Positions 50,101-58,720 of a DNA stretch of 64,000 nucleotides are shown piece by piece. Source of the DNA: Ahaetulla prasina. Lineage: Eukaryota > Chordata > Lepidosauria > Squamata > Colubridae. Within the stretch, counting starts at the first letter, position 1; each line of letters begins with the position of its first letter. Below the pieces are notes generated by a model. It did not search any database and was not told the DNA's origin. It saw only the letters and a list, made by a program, of their open reading frames with translations. The position numbers were made by a program, and so were the translations under genes. The stretch is from assembly GCF_028640845.1 (NCBI RefSeq), contig NC_080541.1:156558502-156622501 (forward strand), in the 5' to 3' direction.

Positions 50101-53100
50101 AAAGTCGCATTTTGTTTATAAGGCTGGATGAAGTCACCACAGCTGATGGATAAAGGAAGATATGGCTAATCTCTTATATTGATATTGATTGTTTCCTAGT
50201 ATGATTTGATTGCTTATTTGTACCCTATGACTATCACTAAGTGTTGTACCTTATGATTCTTGATGAATGTATCTTGTATTTTTATGTACTCCGAGAGCAT
50301 ATGCACTAAGACAAATTCCTTGTGTGTCCAATCACACTTGGCCAATAAAAATTCTGTTCTGTTCTATTCTATTCTATTCTACTCTACTCTATTCTACTCT
50401 ATATACTAGTAAGGGCTTTACTTTGTAGCTGGACAATTTGTTGTGCTTGATTATTGTAGAAGGCTTAGAGGCCAGCTGGCATAAAAGGCATAAAGGATGC
50501 TTTTTTCCCCCTTCTAGGTACAATGAATTGCTGTTTATCATTGATACATGCCAAGGAGCATCCATGTATGAACGGTTTTATTCTCCCAATATAATGGCTT
50601 TGGCTAGCAGCCAAGTTGGAGAAGATTCACTTTCTGTAAGTGTATCGTTTCATATGTTAACTATATATAGATAACAGTCACCAAATGAAAATCTATCCTA
50701 ATTTGGTGGGTATCTAGCTGTATAAGATTTAATAGGAATCTTGCTTCTGCTGGAAAATACTGCATTTATAGTGGAACGAGAATTTGTTTTATAAATAGCA
50801 GTATTAATTAATAGTGCTATAAAGAAAAACAAGATTTAAAAAATAAATAAAAAGGAAATTACGACCCTACTTTAGGTTATTCATGACTTTCCAGGAAGTC
50901 ATGACTTTCACAATCCTTTTCTGAGAACTTTGGTATATTTTATTGCATATTTTGGAGGGCTAAACTCACTTCTACAGAACTGTGACACTTTCAATGAAGG
51001 ATGAATTCTGAAAGATAAGAGAAGCAGGTAAAGGATTGCTGTCTTTCTCTTAGTCCGAACAGGTTTGGTAGATTGAAATATAGAGCTAGTGTTACATCTC
51101 TGTATAGCTCCTTTCCAGCACATTCATATACAATATTTTGCTTGGCCTTATCTATTTGTGTTCCTTTCTGTACCACATAGTAGCTATTCATAGTTTGGGA
51201 GATTAATCAACTGTTGACAGAGGATGTAGATATAAGAGTGTGTCGTTCAGATTTCATTGCTAAACATTTATATATAGTAAATTCAGTATTTATAACAACG
51301 TTCTCTTTTTGAAGCATCAACCAGATCTTGGCATAGGTGTCCATTTGATGGATAGATACACATTTTACGTCTTGGAATTTTTAGAAGAAATTAATCCAGC
51401 AAGCCAGACGAATATGAATGACCTGGTAAATACTTATTTATCTTGCTATTTATAAAACCACTACTGGAAAGCTGTATGTTTTGTATAATTTTACATAATC
51501 CTTTTAACATCCTTTCCTATTTCCCCCATTGTCACTGTATTGCATCAAGTTGGGAAGAAAACATTTTTTTCTAGTTTTAAACCCCCAAAATGAGATTTGC
51601 TCAAGTTAAATTAGCCTTAAATCTAGGGCTTAAATCTACATTACCTTATTAAAAAAATAATCCTTTTACAGCGTGGAATCTTAGTAGCAAAGCTGTGTTT
51701 TTCATTACAAGCACTGTACGTTGAAGTTTGAATTGTTTCTAGACTGTTGCATACAATGCTGTCTTCCAGCTCAGTTATATTAAAAAGTTATATTATGCAA
51801 GATTCAGAACATTGCTTGGTTCCTGACTCAAGCTGAAAAACATATTAGCCTTGACTGAAGTTAAATATAAGAATTAATCACAGAGTGTAAAAAGAAGCAT
51901 AAGTGATTGATACTGAACATAAATCTCAATGAGCAAATGATGTCACTGCCATGACTAATTAAAGAATCAAGTTTATAGTTGCTAGGAAGATTTTTGGTTG
52001 TGATACTGGAAAGGTCCTATGTAATAGAGCAATAATCTGATGATATGAGATAGCTCAGGAATGTCAAACTCATGGCATCACGGCGTCGTCACGTGACGTA
52101 TCAGGACTTTTTCCCACTTTGCTAAACCAGGTGGGGCCAGCATGTGACGCATCTGGCCTGTGAGCTGCGAGTTTGACACCGCTGACATAGCTCCGTGAAT
52201 TTGACTAGTAGAAGAGAGCCAATAGATGTGCCAGTAAAAAGGATCTAGGCATTTTATGGCCTATGGGTAGTCCCAATCTGGCTTTCAGTTCCTTTTTCCA
52301 GAAATATGATGTGAATGTGCAATTCAATCAATCAGTCTCATGTTGCCTCTTGGGAAAACTAATTACCCAACCCTGCTTGTGTGTGGTAAATAACTAGCGA
52401 CATTCAGAATCCAATCCTAAGCATGATTCCCCCCCCTCCCCGAAGTAAATCTCACTGAATTGCGAAGGATTCTCACTCTGCTAGGCAAGCTTAGGAAGCT
52501 TTTTTTCATTTATTTGAAATGTTAATGTGGTTAGAAGATTTAGGACCATACCTCTTCTGGAAGCCTTCTTAAAATTGGAATTATGCAGCAGAGCTCCAAG
52601 TATTCAGTGGTGCGGTTAGGATTGGGTTGCTATGTAGCAAATCAGTCTGCATATGATGGAAATTTTCCACTAATACCTAAGGAGAAGACAGACTCCTGGC
52701 CATTCTTCCATATATGATCTTTTAAAACAGATTTTTTTTTACCTAAATGGAAATTCTGCATACATGTATAGCTAGGTGATATGAAGCAGCAATATTGGAC
52801 ATATCTATATATTCATATATTAATAGATAAGGATTAGCTTGTCTCTCAAAATCTTTCATATTATGTTAAGCAAAAAGTCCTGGTGTACATGCTATCCACT
52901 TACAGTATATTCTGTTTTGCAGATTTGAGAGATGTCCTCTTTAAATTCAATCTTGCTTAACATACGATGCCAAAAGATATGAGTTGTGAATCTAAATCTC
53001 AAAGTCTTTTTTCATATGAGAGAGCAGCTGTGTTAAATCATTTAGTAATAAAGTTTACAGATGCAGTTGCAGGTTATCTTGTCACTAGAAAAGATATCAT

Positions 53101-55075
53101 CAGTTTTCCAATAAAAAGCTCACATTGCCAAGCTTGATAGTGATATAGAAATGAGTAAGCAACCAGTGTTCATCTGAGAAAGAAATTTCATTATTAAATC
53201 TGACAAAAATCTATTTTTAAAGGATATGTAGGGTATAATCTTGAGAATGAAGGATATATAGGTAATCATTGATTTACAACCATAATTGACCCTGAAGTTA
53301 CCTTCATGGTGGTTAAGAGTAACCATGCCTGATTTTATGACTGTTTTTGTGCCAGTGATTGGCACAGTGATTAAATGATTGTCATTTTCTCCAAATGGCA
53401 TTTTTTGCCAGAAATTTGGCAAAAGATGCCAAAAATCATGGTCATGTGACAGCAGGATGCTGCAAACAGTTGTAAATGTGGGACTGTTGCCAAGCACCCA
53501 TAATGTCATCACGTGACTATGGGGGGGGGGAGAAGCCATTTGAACTTTAAAACTGGGTTGTAAGTAGGCCTGAGGAGGTTTGTTGCAATTTTGAATGGTC
53601 ACTAAGTGAGCAGTCATAAGTTGAGGACTACCTGTATTATAATGATAAACAGATCATTCCATTCTGAACAAGTTTGTCTCATTAATTTTGTGTTCTCTGG
53701 AATCCATTAATTTACTAGAAACTACAGAATTAACAGATAAATAAAGTGCCATCTTGGAAATATTGTGAAAATGGGCCAGTGAATTAGAAATTACAGTATA
53801 CAATTTGCTGATCTTGTAGCAGATTTACAAGGACTTCACCTTTAACAGTTTTAAATTTTACTTTATCTTTTTATATCTAGGAAAATGTAAAGTTATAACC
53901 CTGTTCATATTTACAGATTTATTTATTTTATTTATTTATTTATTCACATTTTTATACCGCCCTTCTCAGAAGACTCAGGGCGGTGTACAGCAAATAAAAT
54001 GACAATAATCCAAAAACAATTTAAAATACCATAACAAGATTAAAAATCTAATTTAACCGCTGTATACTTAAAAATATTAGATAAAAAATTACAAAAGATA
54101 AAAACCCCTGTTAAGAAGCCCGCTAAAACCCCCAAATATTAAAATCAATCAATCAGGCCAGCCCTGCTTGGTGAAAAAAGAAAGTCTTGAGCTCGCGTTT
54201 AAAGGTCCGAAGATCAGGGAGAAGACGGAGTCCCACCGGCAGCTCGTTCCACAAAGCCGGGGCCCCCACAGAGAACGCTCTTCCCCTGGGGGGAAGATAT
54301 GTGGCCCCATTAAATATTGTTGGATTTATTTCTCAATAGCACATGTAAATGGTTTTAGGATGATTCATAGCTATAGGGATTGCGAGTAAGATGGATGGTT
54401 TCTATGTAGGTAGGTAGGTGGGTAGGTAGGTAGGTAGGTAGGTAGATAGATTTATCTCCTGTGCTTGAATATTCCATTCTTGCTTTTTTCTTTATACTCT
54501 TCAATGGGGCAAGCAGTCGTTTTTAGAAACTGTGCTAATTTCTAACTAGGATTTGATTGGTTTAGAGGTAAATTGATTTTAATATAACACCAAATTATGG
54601 ATTTCTAGAAAATTATTCAAATACCTAGAATGTGTAATTTGGAGAGGAAATGCATGTAACTCTGTAACAAGGTACCAACAATAGAAATATGGTTTGTCAG
54701 TTCTGTTAAATTAATCCTTTCACACTAAAAATGAATTAAACTATTTAGATTCCAATATTATTCCTGTCGGGGAATTAAAAAACCATATCACAAGTTGTAT
54801 AGTGGTATTAAATGATCACTGTAGGGACAAAATGCAGCAATTGGGAATAGAAATGCAGCAAAGGTTTTCTTGAATATTTCAAATGAAGTATCTTCTTTAT
54901 AGTTTCAGGTATGCCCTAAAAGTTTATGTGTGTCAACACCTGGACACCGGACAGATCTGTTCCAGAGAAATCCTGATAATGTCTTGATAACTGATTTTTT
55001 TGGGAGTGTACGAAAAGTGGAAATTACAACTGAGACAGTTTCTCTGGATCCTAATTTGGCACCTGCCGAGACAAG
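33577..55075 (+). CDS. PIGK: PIGK, GPI-anchor transamidase catalytic subunit (partial gene, 9 exons)
   Basis: PIGK (GPI8) is a caspase-like C13-family cysteine protease of the ER membrane. It works with GPAA1, PIGS, PIGT and PIGU to cleave the C-terminal GPI signal of proproteins and join the new end to a preformed GPI anchor. The coding join is 33577-33687, 40483-40536, 41277-41368, 45102-45237, 46467-46578, 48745-48841, 50518-50635, 51315-51425, 54903-55075. It gives 1004 nt (334 codons plus 2 nt) with no stop and matching phases at every junction. Visible landmarks are an N-terminal hydrophobic signal, Cys98 (equivalent of the Cys that bridges to PIGT), His170 in MTGHGG and Cys212 in IDTCQG. 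The human protein is 395 aa, so about 60 residues including the C-terminal transmembrane helix lie beyond the window. Introns are 0.7-6.8 kb and rich in transposons. Identity rests on recognising the protein sequence; I am very sure. Confidence 0.97.
34355..34730 (+). mobile_element. Tigger-like MITE in PIGK intron 1
   Basis: The left end TACAGAGTCTTCAATTTACA and right end GTAAGTCAAGGACTACATA are decayed forms of the family termini. The interior matches (GGGATCACATGATCCCAGAA). A TA-rich microsatellite (34728-34800) adjoins its right end. Confidence 0.85.
34728..34800. repeat. TA-rich simple repeat
   Basis: (TA)n followed by ATA/TATA-rich sequence, abutting the MITE's right end. Confidence 0.85.
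34867..34990. mobile_element. Near-perfect palindromic hAT MITE (124 bp) with 8-bp duplication
   Basis: Two 55-bp arms differ at about 2 positions and are separated by ~14 bp. The ends are CAGGGGTCTCCAACC and GGTTGGAGACCCCTG. Identical TTCTAGTG duplications flank it (34859-34866 and 34991-34998). As RNA it would form a long hairpin within the PIGK pre-mRNA. Confidence 0.95.
35297..35685 (-). mobile_element. Tigger-like MITE, reverse orientation, intron 1
   Basis: The + strand starts TACAGGTAGAACTTGACTTA and ends GTCAAAGACTATCTGTA. The interior is the reverse complement of the 17313 copy. Confidence 0.87.
35726..36148. mobile_element. hAT-type MITE (423 bp) with 8-bp duplication, intron 1
   Basis: It starts TAGTGTTGGCAAACCTATGG and ends AAAGGTTCACCATCACGG, inverted ends with small changes. 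ATCTAGGA flanks it on both sides (35718-35725 and 36149-36156). The interior is CpG-rich, which creates overlapping chance frames on both strands; none shows a protein family signature. Confidence 0.87.
36930..37300 (+). mobile_element. L2-like LINE ORF2 C-terminal fragment, sense, intron 1
   Basis: A 108-codon frame at 36965-37291 contains [20 protein letters not shown], the same region as VHFKVLVTTFKALHGLGPGY in the LINE at 56661-58720. It is preceded in another frame by a LHELH.LPV motif. It is an old, diverged copy. Confidence 0.85.
37582..37790 (+). mobile_element. MIR-like SINE, intron 1
   Basis: It contains the head GGTGGTGCAGAGGTTAGAAT, the core AAAATGAGGACCCAGATTGT and the tail AGAGAGGGCTGTAAAGCACT and GTATATAAGTCTAACTGCTA, as in the 24548 copy. 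Its 3' end has been tandemly duplicated together with flanking DNA (37769-37880). Confidence 0.8.
37769..37880. repeat. 55-bp tandem duplication
   Basis: The unit starting ATAAGTCTAACTGCTATTTT occurs at 37771 and again at 37826 without visible differences. It comprises the SINE tail plus its 3' flank. Confidence 0.95.
37881..40482. other. PIGK intron 1, right part, nothing recognised
   Basis: 2.6 kb of AT-rich intron without an identifiable gene or transposon. Confidence 0.45.
40483..40536 (+). CDS. PIGK: PIGK exon 2 (residues 38-55)
   Basis: A 54-nt exon in phase 0 at both ends, with a tttctcttcag acceptor and a CTG|gtaaga donor. It encodes [18 protein letters not shown], the start of the mature lumenal protein and the first beta-strand of the caspase-like fold. 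It matches the vertebrate family almost residue for residue. The preceding intron is about 6.8 kb. Confidence 0.96.
41096..41250. repeat. TG/TA/CA compound microsatellite next to PIGK exon 3
   Basis: (TG)n is followed by interleaved TATACA and TATATG units and then (CA)n. Much of it is self-complementary. It ends about 26 nt before exon 3, on the far side of a short pyrimidine tract. Open frames in all directions across it are artefacts of the repeat. Confidence 0.95.
41277..41368 (+). CDS. PIGK: PIGK exon 3 (residues 56-85 and part of 86)
   Basis: It encodes the conserved block [17 protein letters not shown] followed by [13 protein letters not shown] and ends in phase 2 (AG|gtaaga). The split Ser86 codon is completed by exon 4. 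The acceptor (ctgtttag) lies only about 26 nt after a long TG/TA/CA dinucleotide tract. Confidence 0.97.
41369..42157. other. PIGK intron 3, left part, nothing recognised
   Basis: AT-rich; 41815-41850 (AGGTGGCATATACATTTAAT) resembles a LINE/SINE 3' end. No other feature. Confidence 0.35.
42158..42753 (+). mobile_element. Solo ERV LTR in PIGK intron 3
   Basis: It is the same LTR family as 2642-3250 but on the + strand: TGTTGAAAGTTAGCACTCAC at the start and CAGATGGAAATTTCTTCAGC then ACA at the end. It carries ATTAAA near 42664. No PBS or interior follows, so it is a solo LTR formed by recombination. It is in the same orientation as PIGK, so its polyadenylation signal faces the host transcript. 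No clear target duplication is seen. Confidence 0.8.
42996..43100 (+). repeat. 105-bp direct repeat, copy 1, intron 3
   Basis: ATACTCTAAACTGAAAAATT through TCAAGTGACTCAAA recurs 455 bp downstream with about three differences. Confidence 0.92.
43451..43555 (+). repeat. 105-bp direct repeat, copy 2, intron 3
   Basis: Partner of 42996-43100; equal length and the same orientation. Confidence 0.92.
43861..44461. mobile_element. Large foldback (palindromic) element, ~600 bp, intron 3
   Basis: The outer left arm (43861-43995, TCTATGGAGATTCTCAGTCA ... CTTCTCATCCAAGAAGTTTC) pairs with 44345-44461 (GAAGAAGCTTCTTGGATGAG ... AAAAAGCACCTTTGGGAC). Inner arms also pair: 44035-44117 (GACTGCTGAATCTTGTCC, TTCTCCTATGTTATACCATG) with about 44172-44250 (GAACAAACAAGATTCAGCAG). 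The right arm lacks the outermost ~45 bp and has ~100 bp without a left partner. A short direct duplication (ACAAGCATGTGACATTGGAG twice) lies at the centre. The class is unknown; same family as 9607-9860. Confidence 0.8.
44462..45101. other. PIGK intron 3, right part, nothing recognised
   Basis: No feature recognised. Confidence 0.4.
45102..45237 (+). CDS. PIGK: PIGK exon 4 (residues 86-131)
   Basis: It encodes [16 protein letters not shown] followed by the block ending VEVDYRNYE. Cys98 is the equivalent of the human Cys92 that is reported to disulfide-bond with PIGT. The donor is GAG|gttaat, a weak match to consensus (T at +3); reading through it gives V-N-S-stop, so the exon-intron boundary is clear. 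The exon ends in phase 0. Confidence 0.96.
45279..45499 (+). mobile_element. CR1/L3 LINE 3' end with long (ATTCT)n, intron 4
   Basis: It begins near TACCCTGTGACTATCATTAA, just 42 nt after exon 4, and has TTCCTTGTGTGTCTTATTAC and GGCCAATAAAAAATTC. It ends in about 17 ATTCT units (45413-45497). Confidence 0.95.
45500..46466. other. PIGK intron 4 remainder; one MITE scrap
   Basis: Bases 45886-45975 (TCTCACTTAGCAACCACCTT ... AAATGAGGACTACAGTACAG) look like one end of a MITE related to the Tigger-like family. Otherwise nothing is recognised. Confidence 0.45.
46467..46578 (+). CDS. PIGK: PIGK exon 5 (residues 132-168 and part of 169)
   Basis: It encodes [15 protein letters not shown] through SNILIYMT and ends one base into the codon for Gly169. 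This leads directly to the catalytic His in exon 6, the core strand just before the histidine loop of C13 peptidases. The acceptor is cttgttcag and the donor ACAG|gtaatt. Confidence 0.97.
46711..47072 (-). mobile_element. Tigger-like MITE, reverse orientation, intron 5
   Basis: The + strand starts TACAGGTAGTACTCAGTTGA and ends AAGTCAAAGTCCACCTATA. The interior (CACTTAACCACCGTGTTACT, GGTGGCAAGAAAGGTTGTAA) is the reverse complement of the 17313 copy. Confidence 0.88.
47073..48744. other. PIGK intron 5 remainder, few recognisable features
   Basis: Apart from the L3 tail at 47669-47738 and a 19-bp tandem duplication (CAGCGCAAGAACTGGTCTT at 48072 and 48091), nothing is recognised. Confidence 0.45.
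47669..47738 (+). mobile_element. CR1/L3 LINE extreme 3' end, intron 5
   Basis: Only ATGCACCAAGACAAATTCCT through GGCCAATAAAAAATTCTG and a short tail; ~70 bp. Confidence 0.88.
48745..48841 (+). CDS. PIGK: PIGK exon 6 (residues 169-200 and part of 201), catalytic His
   Basis: It opens with the [10 protein letters not shown] motif; His170 is the general base or oxyanion histidine, equivalent to human His164. It continues through [19 protein letters not shown]. The phase is 2 at its end (AG|gtaatt), so Arg201 is completed by the first base of exon 7. The intact motif argues for a functional gene. Confidence 0.97.
49066..49285 (-). mobile_element. SINE with MIR-like head and L2-like LINE tail, antisense, intron 6
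   Basis: On the minus strand it has the head/core motifs AAGGTTGACTCAGCCTTCCA and AAATGAGGACCCAGATTGTT of the SINEs at 13068 and 24548. It then continues into TGTAAGCCGCCCTGAGTCTT and GGAGAAGGGCGGGGTATAAA, the 3' end of the L2-like LINE (compare 56345-56420 and 56700-56740). It ends in a long A tail (poly-T on the + strand at 49063). Confidence 0.85.
49286..50171. other. PIGK intron 6, middle, nothing recognised
   Basis: No feature recognised. Confidence 0.4.
50172..50402 (+). mobile_element. CR1/L3 LINE 3' end, intron 6
   Basis: TGATTGCTTATTTGTACCCT and CTATGACTATCACTAAGTGT mark the second 3'UTR version, as in the 22983 copy. It ends GGCCAATAAAAATTCTGTTC plus imperfect ATTCT units, and lies about 115 nt before exon 7. 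Confidence 0.92.
50518..50635 (+). CDS. PIGK: PIGK exon 7 (residues 202-240), catalytic Cys
   Basis: It carries the nucleophile: Cys212 in [17 protein letters not shown], equivalent to human Cys206, followed by [16 protein letters not shown]. The His-Cys dyad of the legumain/caspase-like clan is therefore complete across exons 6 and 7. The donor is TCT|gtaagt (perfect consensus) and the end is phase 0. Confidence 0.97.
50636..51314. other. PIGK intron 7, nothing recognised
   Basis: A short intron without an identifiable repeat. Confidence 0.45.
51315..51425 (+). CDS. PIGK: PIGK exon 8 (residues 241-277)
   Basis: It encodes [20 protein letters not shown] and then [17 protein letters not shown], the conserved region after the active-site Cys. 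It is in phase 0 at both ends. Its acceptor is tttttgaag and its donor CTG|gtaaat. Confidence 0.96.
51426..52047. other. PIGK intron 8, left part, nothing recognised
   Basis: No feature recognised. Confidence 0.4.
52056..52184. mobile_element. hAT-type MITE (129 bp), intron 8
   Basis: It starts CAGGAATGTCAAACTC and ends GAGTTTGACACCGCTG, the family of 30780-31107. The flanks AGATAGCT (52048-52055) and ACATAGCT (52185-52192) match at 7 of 8 positions. Confidence 0.85.
52193..53256. other. PIGK intron 8, middle, nothing recognised
   Basis: No feature recognised. Confidence 0.4.
53257..53636 (+). mobile_element. Tigger-like MITE, diverged, intron 8
   Basis: The left end is TATAGGTAATCATTGATTTA and the right end AAGTTGAGGACTACCTGTA. 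The middle (GGTCATGTGACAGCAGGATG) is less like the 17313 copy than the ends are, so it may be a subfamily. A 10-G run sits at 53522. Confidence 0.8.
53918..54308 (-). mobile_element. L2-like LINE 3' end, antisense, intron 8
   Basis: The + strand starts with ATTTATTT repeats, then TTTATACCGCCCTTCTCAGA, and reaches the ORF2 C-terminal region (complement of the ...SVGAP..LWNELP... block: CCCACAGAGAACGCTCTTCC). It corresponds to 56665-57015. Confidence 0.9.
54405..54450. repeat. (TAGG)n microsatellite, intron 8
   Basis: About ten TAGG/GTAG tetranucleotide units followed by TAGA units. Confidence 0.95.
54903..55075 (+). CDS. PIGK: PIGK exon 9 (residues 278-334), last exon in the window
   Basis: It encodes the conserved [20 protein letters not shown] and [20 protein letters not shown] blocks, then a variable stretch ([12 protein letters not shown]) unlike the mammalian sequence at the same place. 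It ends AAG|gtattt in phase 2. The next exon should start with one base completing a codon. No acceptor with an open frame was found before the window ends, so intron 9 is at least 8.9 kb. Confidence 0.95.
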
Positions 55076-55640
55076 GTATTTTTATTTATTTTTTGAACCT
55101 CAGATATTCATAAATGAAAAATAATTAAATATATATATCAAGATATAAAAAGGATTGATCCATACAGATAAATGCCAGAATGTGTGTACAGACTAGAATA
55201 ACATTACTGCAAAAAGATTCTAGGTGATGTTCAGGAAGACACTGTGTGCACATTCATTGGAGGGTTTATTTTTTGTGTATTCTTTGGGTTGTGTATTTGT
55301 TTCTTGGAACTACAGGAATAGAGGAAGCAATGGGTCATGCTATGTTGGGATGTGCCTTAGAAACATGTGGGTAAGAACATGTTAGTTTGAGTAAGAGAAT
55401 ATCAGTTCTTGTTATCAATCATGTAAATTCTGAACACATTTATTTGGCATAAAAGTCTATAAATATAGTAGACTACAATTAGAGTAGTAATGGTGGGACT
55501 GATACTTGGAAACAGTATGAAAAGAGGGGAAAACAGAACTAGTCCAGCAAAAATGTACCAAAAACAGTGGATTGAATAAATGCATTACATATGTGGATCA
55601 AAGAAGTGGGAATTGGGGAAGCAGTACAAAGTGACTTATA

Positions 55641-55815
55641 TAGAATAATGCTTGACTTAAAATAATTCATTTAGTAACCAATTTTACAATGGAACTGAAA
55701 AAAGTGATTTAAGATTATTTTTCGCATTTAAAACCATTGCAGCATCCCTAAGGTCACGTGATCAAAATTTGGCAATTTGCCAACTGGCATGTGTTTATGA
55801 CGGTTGCATGATGAT
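55641..55815 (-). mobile_element. Tigger-like MITE, half copy, intron 9
   Basis: It starts near ATGCTTGACTTAAAATAATT and includes GGTCACGTGATCAAAATTTG and TGTTTATGACGGTTGCATGA. The second half is missing. Confidence 0.75.
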
Positions 55816-55966
55816 AGTATATTGATTTAAGAATCACCAAAAAATAAGATGAAATATTTGAAAGCATCAAAGCTCATGAACACTGGAAATCTAAAATTTA
55901 TATCTCCCCAAAAAGATAATGAAGAGGATGCTAGATGCTTGTCTTTCTGAATAAAGCATTCATCAA

Positions 55967-56425
55967 ACTTATGGGACCGCCTGCTGTTACTGCATGCCTC
56001 CCACCAACCCGTGCGCTCTCACAGAGAGGGTCTTCTCAGGGTGCTGTCCGCCAAGCAGTGTCGGCTGGCGGCCCCCAGGGGAAGGGCCTTCTCTGTGGGA
56101 GCACCTACTCTCTGGAACGAACTTCCCCCCAGTTTATGCCAATTGCCTGACCTTCGGACCTTTCTGAAAACTTATTTATTTATCCAAGCGGGACTGGCTT
56201 GATTTTTAAATTCTAAATTTTAAATTTTAAATTTTTTAATTGTAATTATATTGGGTATTTTATATGGTCAATTGGACGGTTTTAATTTTGGCCTTTTATT
56301 GAATAAGTTTTTTAATTGTTATTTTAGTGTGTATATTAATTGTTTTAATGAAGGCTGTACACCGCCCTGAGTCCTTCGGGAGAAGGACGGTATAAAAGTT
56401 TAAATAAATAAATAAATAAATAAAC
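55967..56425 (+). mobile_element. L2-like LINE 3' end, sense, intron 9
   Basis: Frames at 55935-56202 encode the terminal ORF2 block (SHREGLLRVLSAKQCRLAAP, LWNELPPSLCQLPDLRTFLK). The 3'UTR ends GCTGTACACCGCCCTGAGTC, GGACGGTATAAAAG and (AAAT)n. It is close to 56661-57120 read backwards and is a young family. Confidence 0.93.
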
Positions 56426-56502
56426 ATTAGTATTCAGAATACTAATACTCATAAAGCTACATTACAATCAGAATATATGAAGAGAGAATATAAAATACGG
56501 AG

Positions 56503-56660
56503 TACAGGTAGTCCTTGACCTATGACCATAATTGGGACCAGAATTTCTGTTGCTAAGCAAGGCAATTGTTAAATGAATTGCATTTGATTTACGCCTTTGT
56601 TTGGCACGGTTGCGAATCTGGGATTGTGAAGTGAATCTGGTTTCTCCCATTGACTTTGTT
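56503..56660 (+). mobile_element. Tigger-like MITE, left half, split by a LINE
   Basis: It begins TACAGGTAGTCCTTGACCTA and runs to CTCCCATTGACTTTG, where the L2-like LINE starts. The right half resumes at 58721. Confidence 0.87.
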
Positions 56661-58720
56661 TATATTTTATTTATTTTATTTTTATTTTTATTTGATTTCT
56701 ATACCGCCCTTCTCCCGAAGGACTCAGGGCGGTGTACAGGCAAGAATAAAACAGACGGTACAATATACAAATTTAAAATGCAGTTAAAAAACTTATTTTA
56801 AAATTGGCCTGAGAAGTAAAATATATAATAAGCTAAAAAACCCCATTTAAAATTAATTTCTAAGAATTTAAAAATTTGTTAAAATCAATTTAAGCCAGCC
56901 CCGCGCGAATAAAAAGATGTGTCTTCAGTTCGCGACGGAATGTCCGAAGGTCAGGTATTTGGCGTAAACCCGGGGGAAGTTCGTTCCAGAGGTGGAGCCC
57001 CACAGAGAAGGACCTCCCTCTGGGGGCCGCCAGCCGACATTGCTTGGCGGACGGCACCCTGAGAAGTCCCTCTCTGTGAGAGCGTACGGGTCGGTGGGAG
57101 GCATGTGGTAACAGCAGGCGGTCCCGTAAGTACCCAGGCCCTAAGCCATGGAGCGCTTTAAAGGTAGTAACCAACACCTTAAAGTGCACTCGAAAGGCCA
57201 CAGGTAGCCAGTGCAGTCTGCGCAGGAGCGGTGTTATATGGGAGCTACGCGGAGCTCCTTCTATCACCCGCGCAGCTGCATTCTGGACTAACTGAAGCCT
57301 CCGAGTGCACTTCAAGGGGAGCCCCATGTAGAGAGCATTACAATAATCCAAGCGAGAGGTAACGAGCATGAGTGACCGTGCACAAGGCATCCCGATCAAG
57401 GAAGGCGCAACTGCCGAACCAGGCGAACCTGGTGGAAGGCCCCTGGAGAGGGCCGTCAAATGATCTTCAGACGACACCCGTTCATCCAGGAGGACACCTA
57501 AGTTGCGCACCCTATCCTTTGGGGCCAATAACTTGCCTCCAACAGTCAGCCGCGGCTGCAGCTGACTGAATCGGGGTGCCGGCATCCACAGCCACTCCGT
57601 CTTGGAGGGATTAAGCTTGAGCCTGTTTCTCCCCATCCAGACCCGTACGGCTTCCACACACCGGGACAGCACTTCAACAGCTTCATTGGGGTGGCCTGGG
57701 GTGGAGAAGTACAGCTGGGTGTCATCAGCGTACAGCTGGTATCTCACCCCAAAGCCACTGATGATCTCACCCAACGGCTTCATATAGATGTTGAACAGAA
57801 GGGGCGAGAGAATTGACCCCGCGGCACCCCACAAGTGAGGTCCTCGCGCCCACCTCTGCCCCCCTGCCAACACCGTCTGCGACCGGTCAGAGAGATAGGA
57901 GGAGAACCACCGATACACGGTGCCTCCCACTCCCAATCCCCCAACCAGCGCAGCAGGATACCATGGTCGATGGTATCAAAAGCCGCTGAGAGATCTAATA
58001 GGACCAGGGCAGAGGAATAACCCTGTCCCTGGCCCTCCAGAGGTCATCTACCAACGCGACCAAAGCTGTCTCTGTGCTATGACCGGGCCGGAAACCGGAC
58101 TGGAACGGGTCTAGATAGACGGCTTCATCCAGGTATTGGGGTAGCTGCCGCGCCACAGCACTCTCTACAACCTTCGCAACAAAGCGAAGGTTGGAGACCG
58201 GACGATAATTACCCAAAATAGCTGGGTCCAGGAGGGCTTCTTGAGGAGGGTCTCACCACCGCCTCTTTCAAGGCGGCAGGAAAACCCTTCCAACAAAGAA
58301 GCGTTGATAATCTCCTGAGCCAGCCTCGTGTCACCTCCTGAGTGGCCAGTACCAGCCAGGAAGGACACGGGTCCAGTAAACATGTAGTGGCGTGAAGTCT
58401 CCCCAACAACCTGTCCACGCCTCGGAGCCACAGGGTCAAACTCATCCCAAATGGACTCAACAAGACGTGTCTCCTCTCCCTCGCTTGGATCATCCCAATT
58501 TCGGTCCAGACCATCCCGGAGCTGAGCGATTTTATCGTATAGATAACCACTAAACTCCTCGGCACGTCCCTGCAACGGGTCATCCCGCACCTCCTGATGA
58601 AGGAGGGAGCGGGTCACCCGAAACAGGGCGGCCGGGCGGTTATCTGCCGACGCAATGAGCGTGGAGGCATATGAGCGCCTCGCCTCCCTCATTGCCACTA
58701 GGTAGGTCCTAGCTGGTTTG
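56661..58720 (-). mobile_element. L2-like (CR1-group) LINE, antisense, ~2.06 kb
   Basis: The minus strand holds a 348-codon reverse transcriptase frame (57936-56890) with GVRYQLYADDTQLYFSTPGH, RLDYCNALYMGLPL and LHWLPVAFRVHFKVLVTTFK. An upstream piece at 58216-57995 carries ESAVARQLPQYLDEAVYLDP and QSGFRPGHSTETALVALVDD, and the linker follows at 58698-58165. The 3' end is the GGGCGGTATAGAAAT-type tail. It lacks the endonuclease (5'-truncated), and short frameshifts separate the frames. G and C content is far above the surrounding intron. Confidence 0.93.
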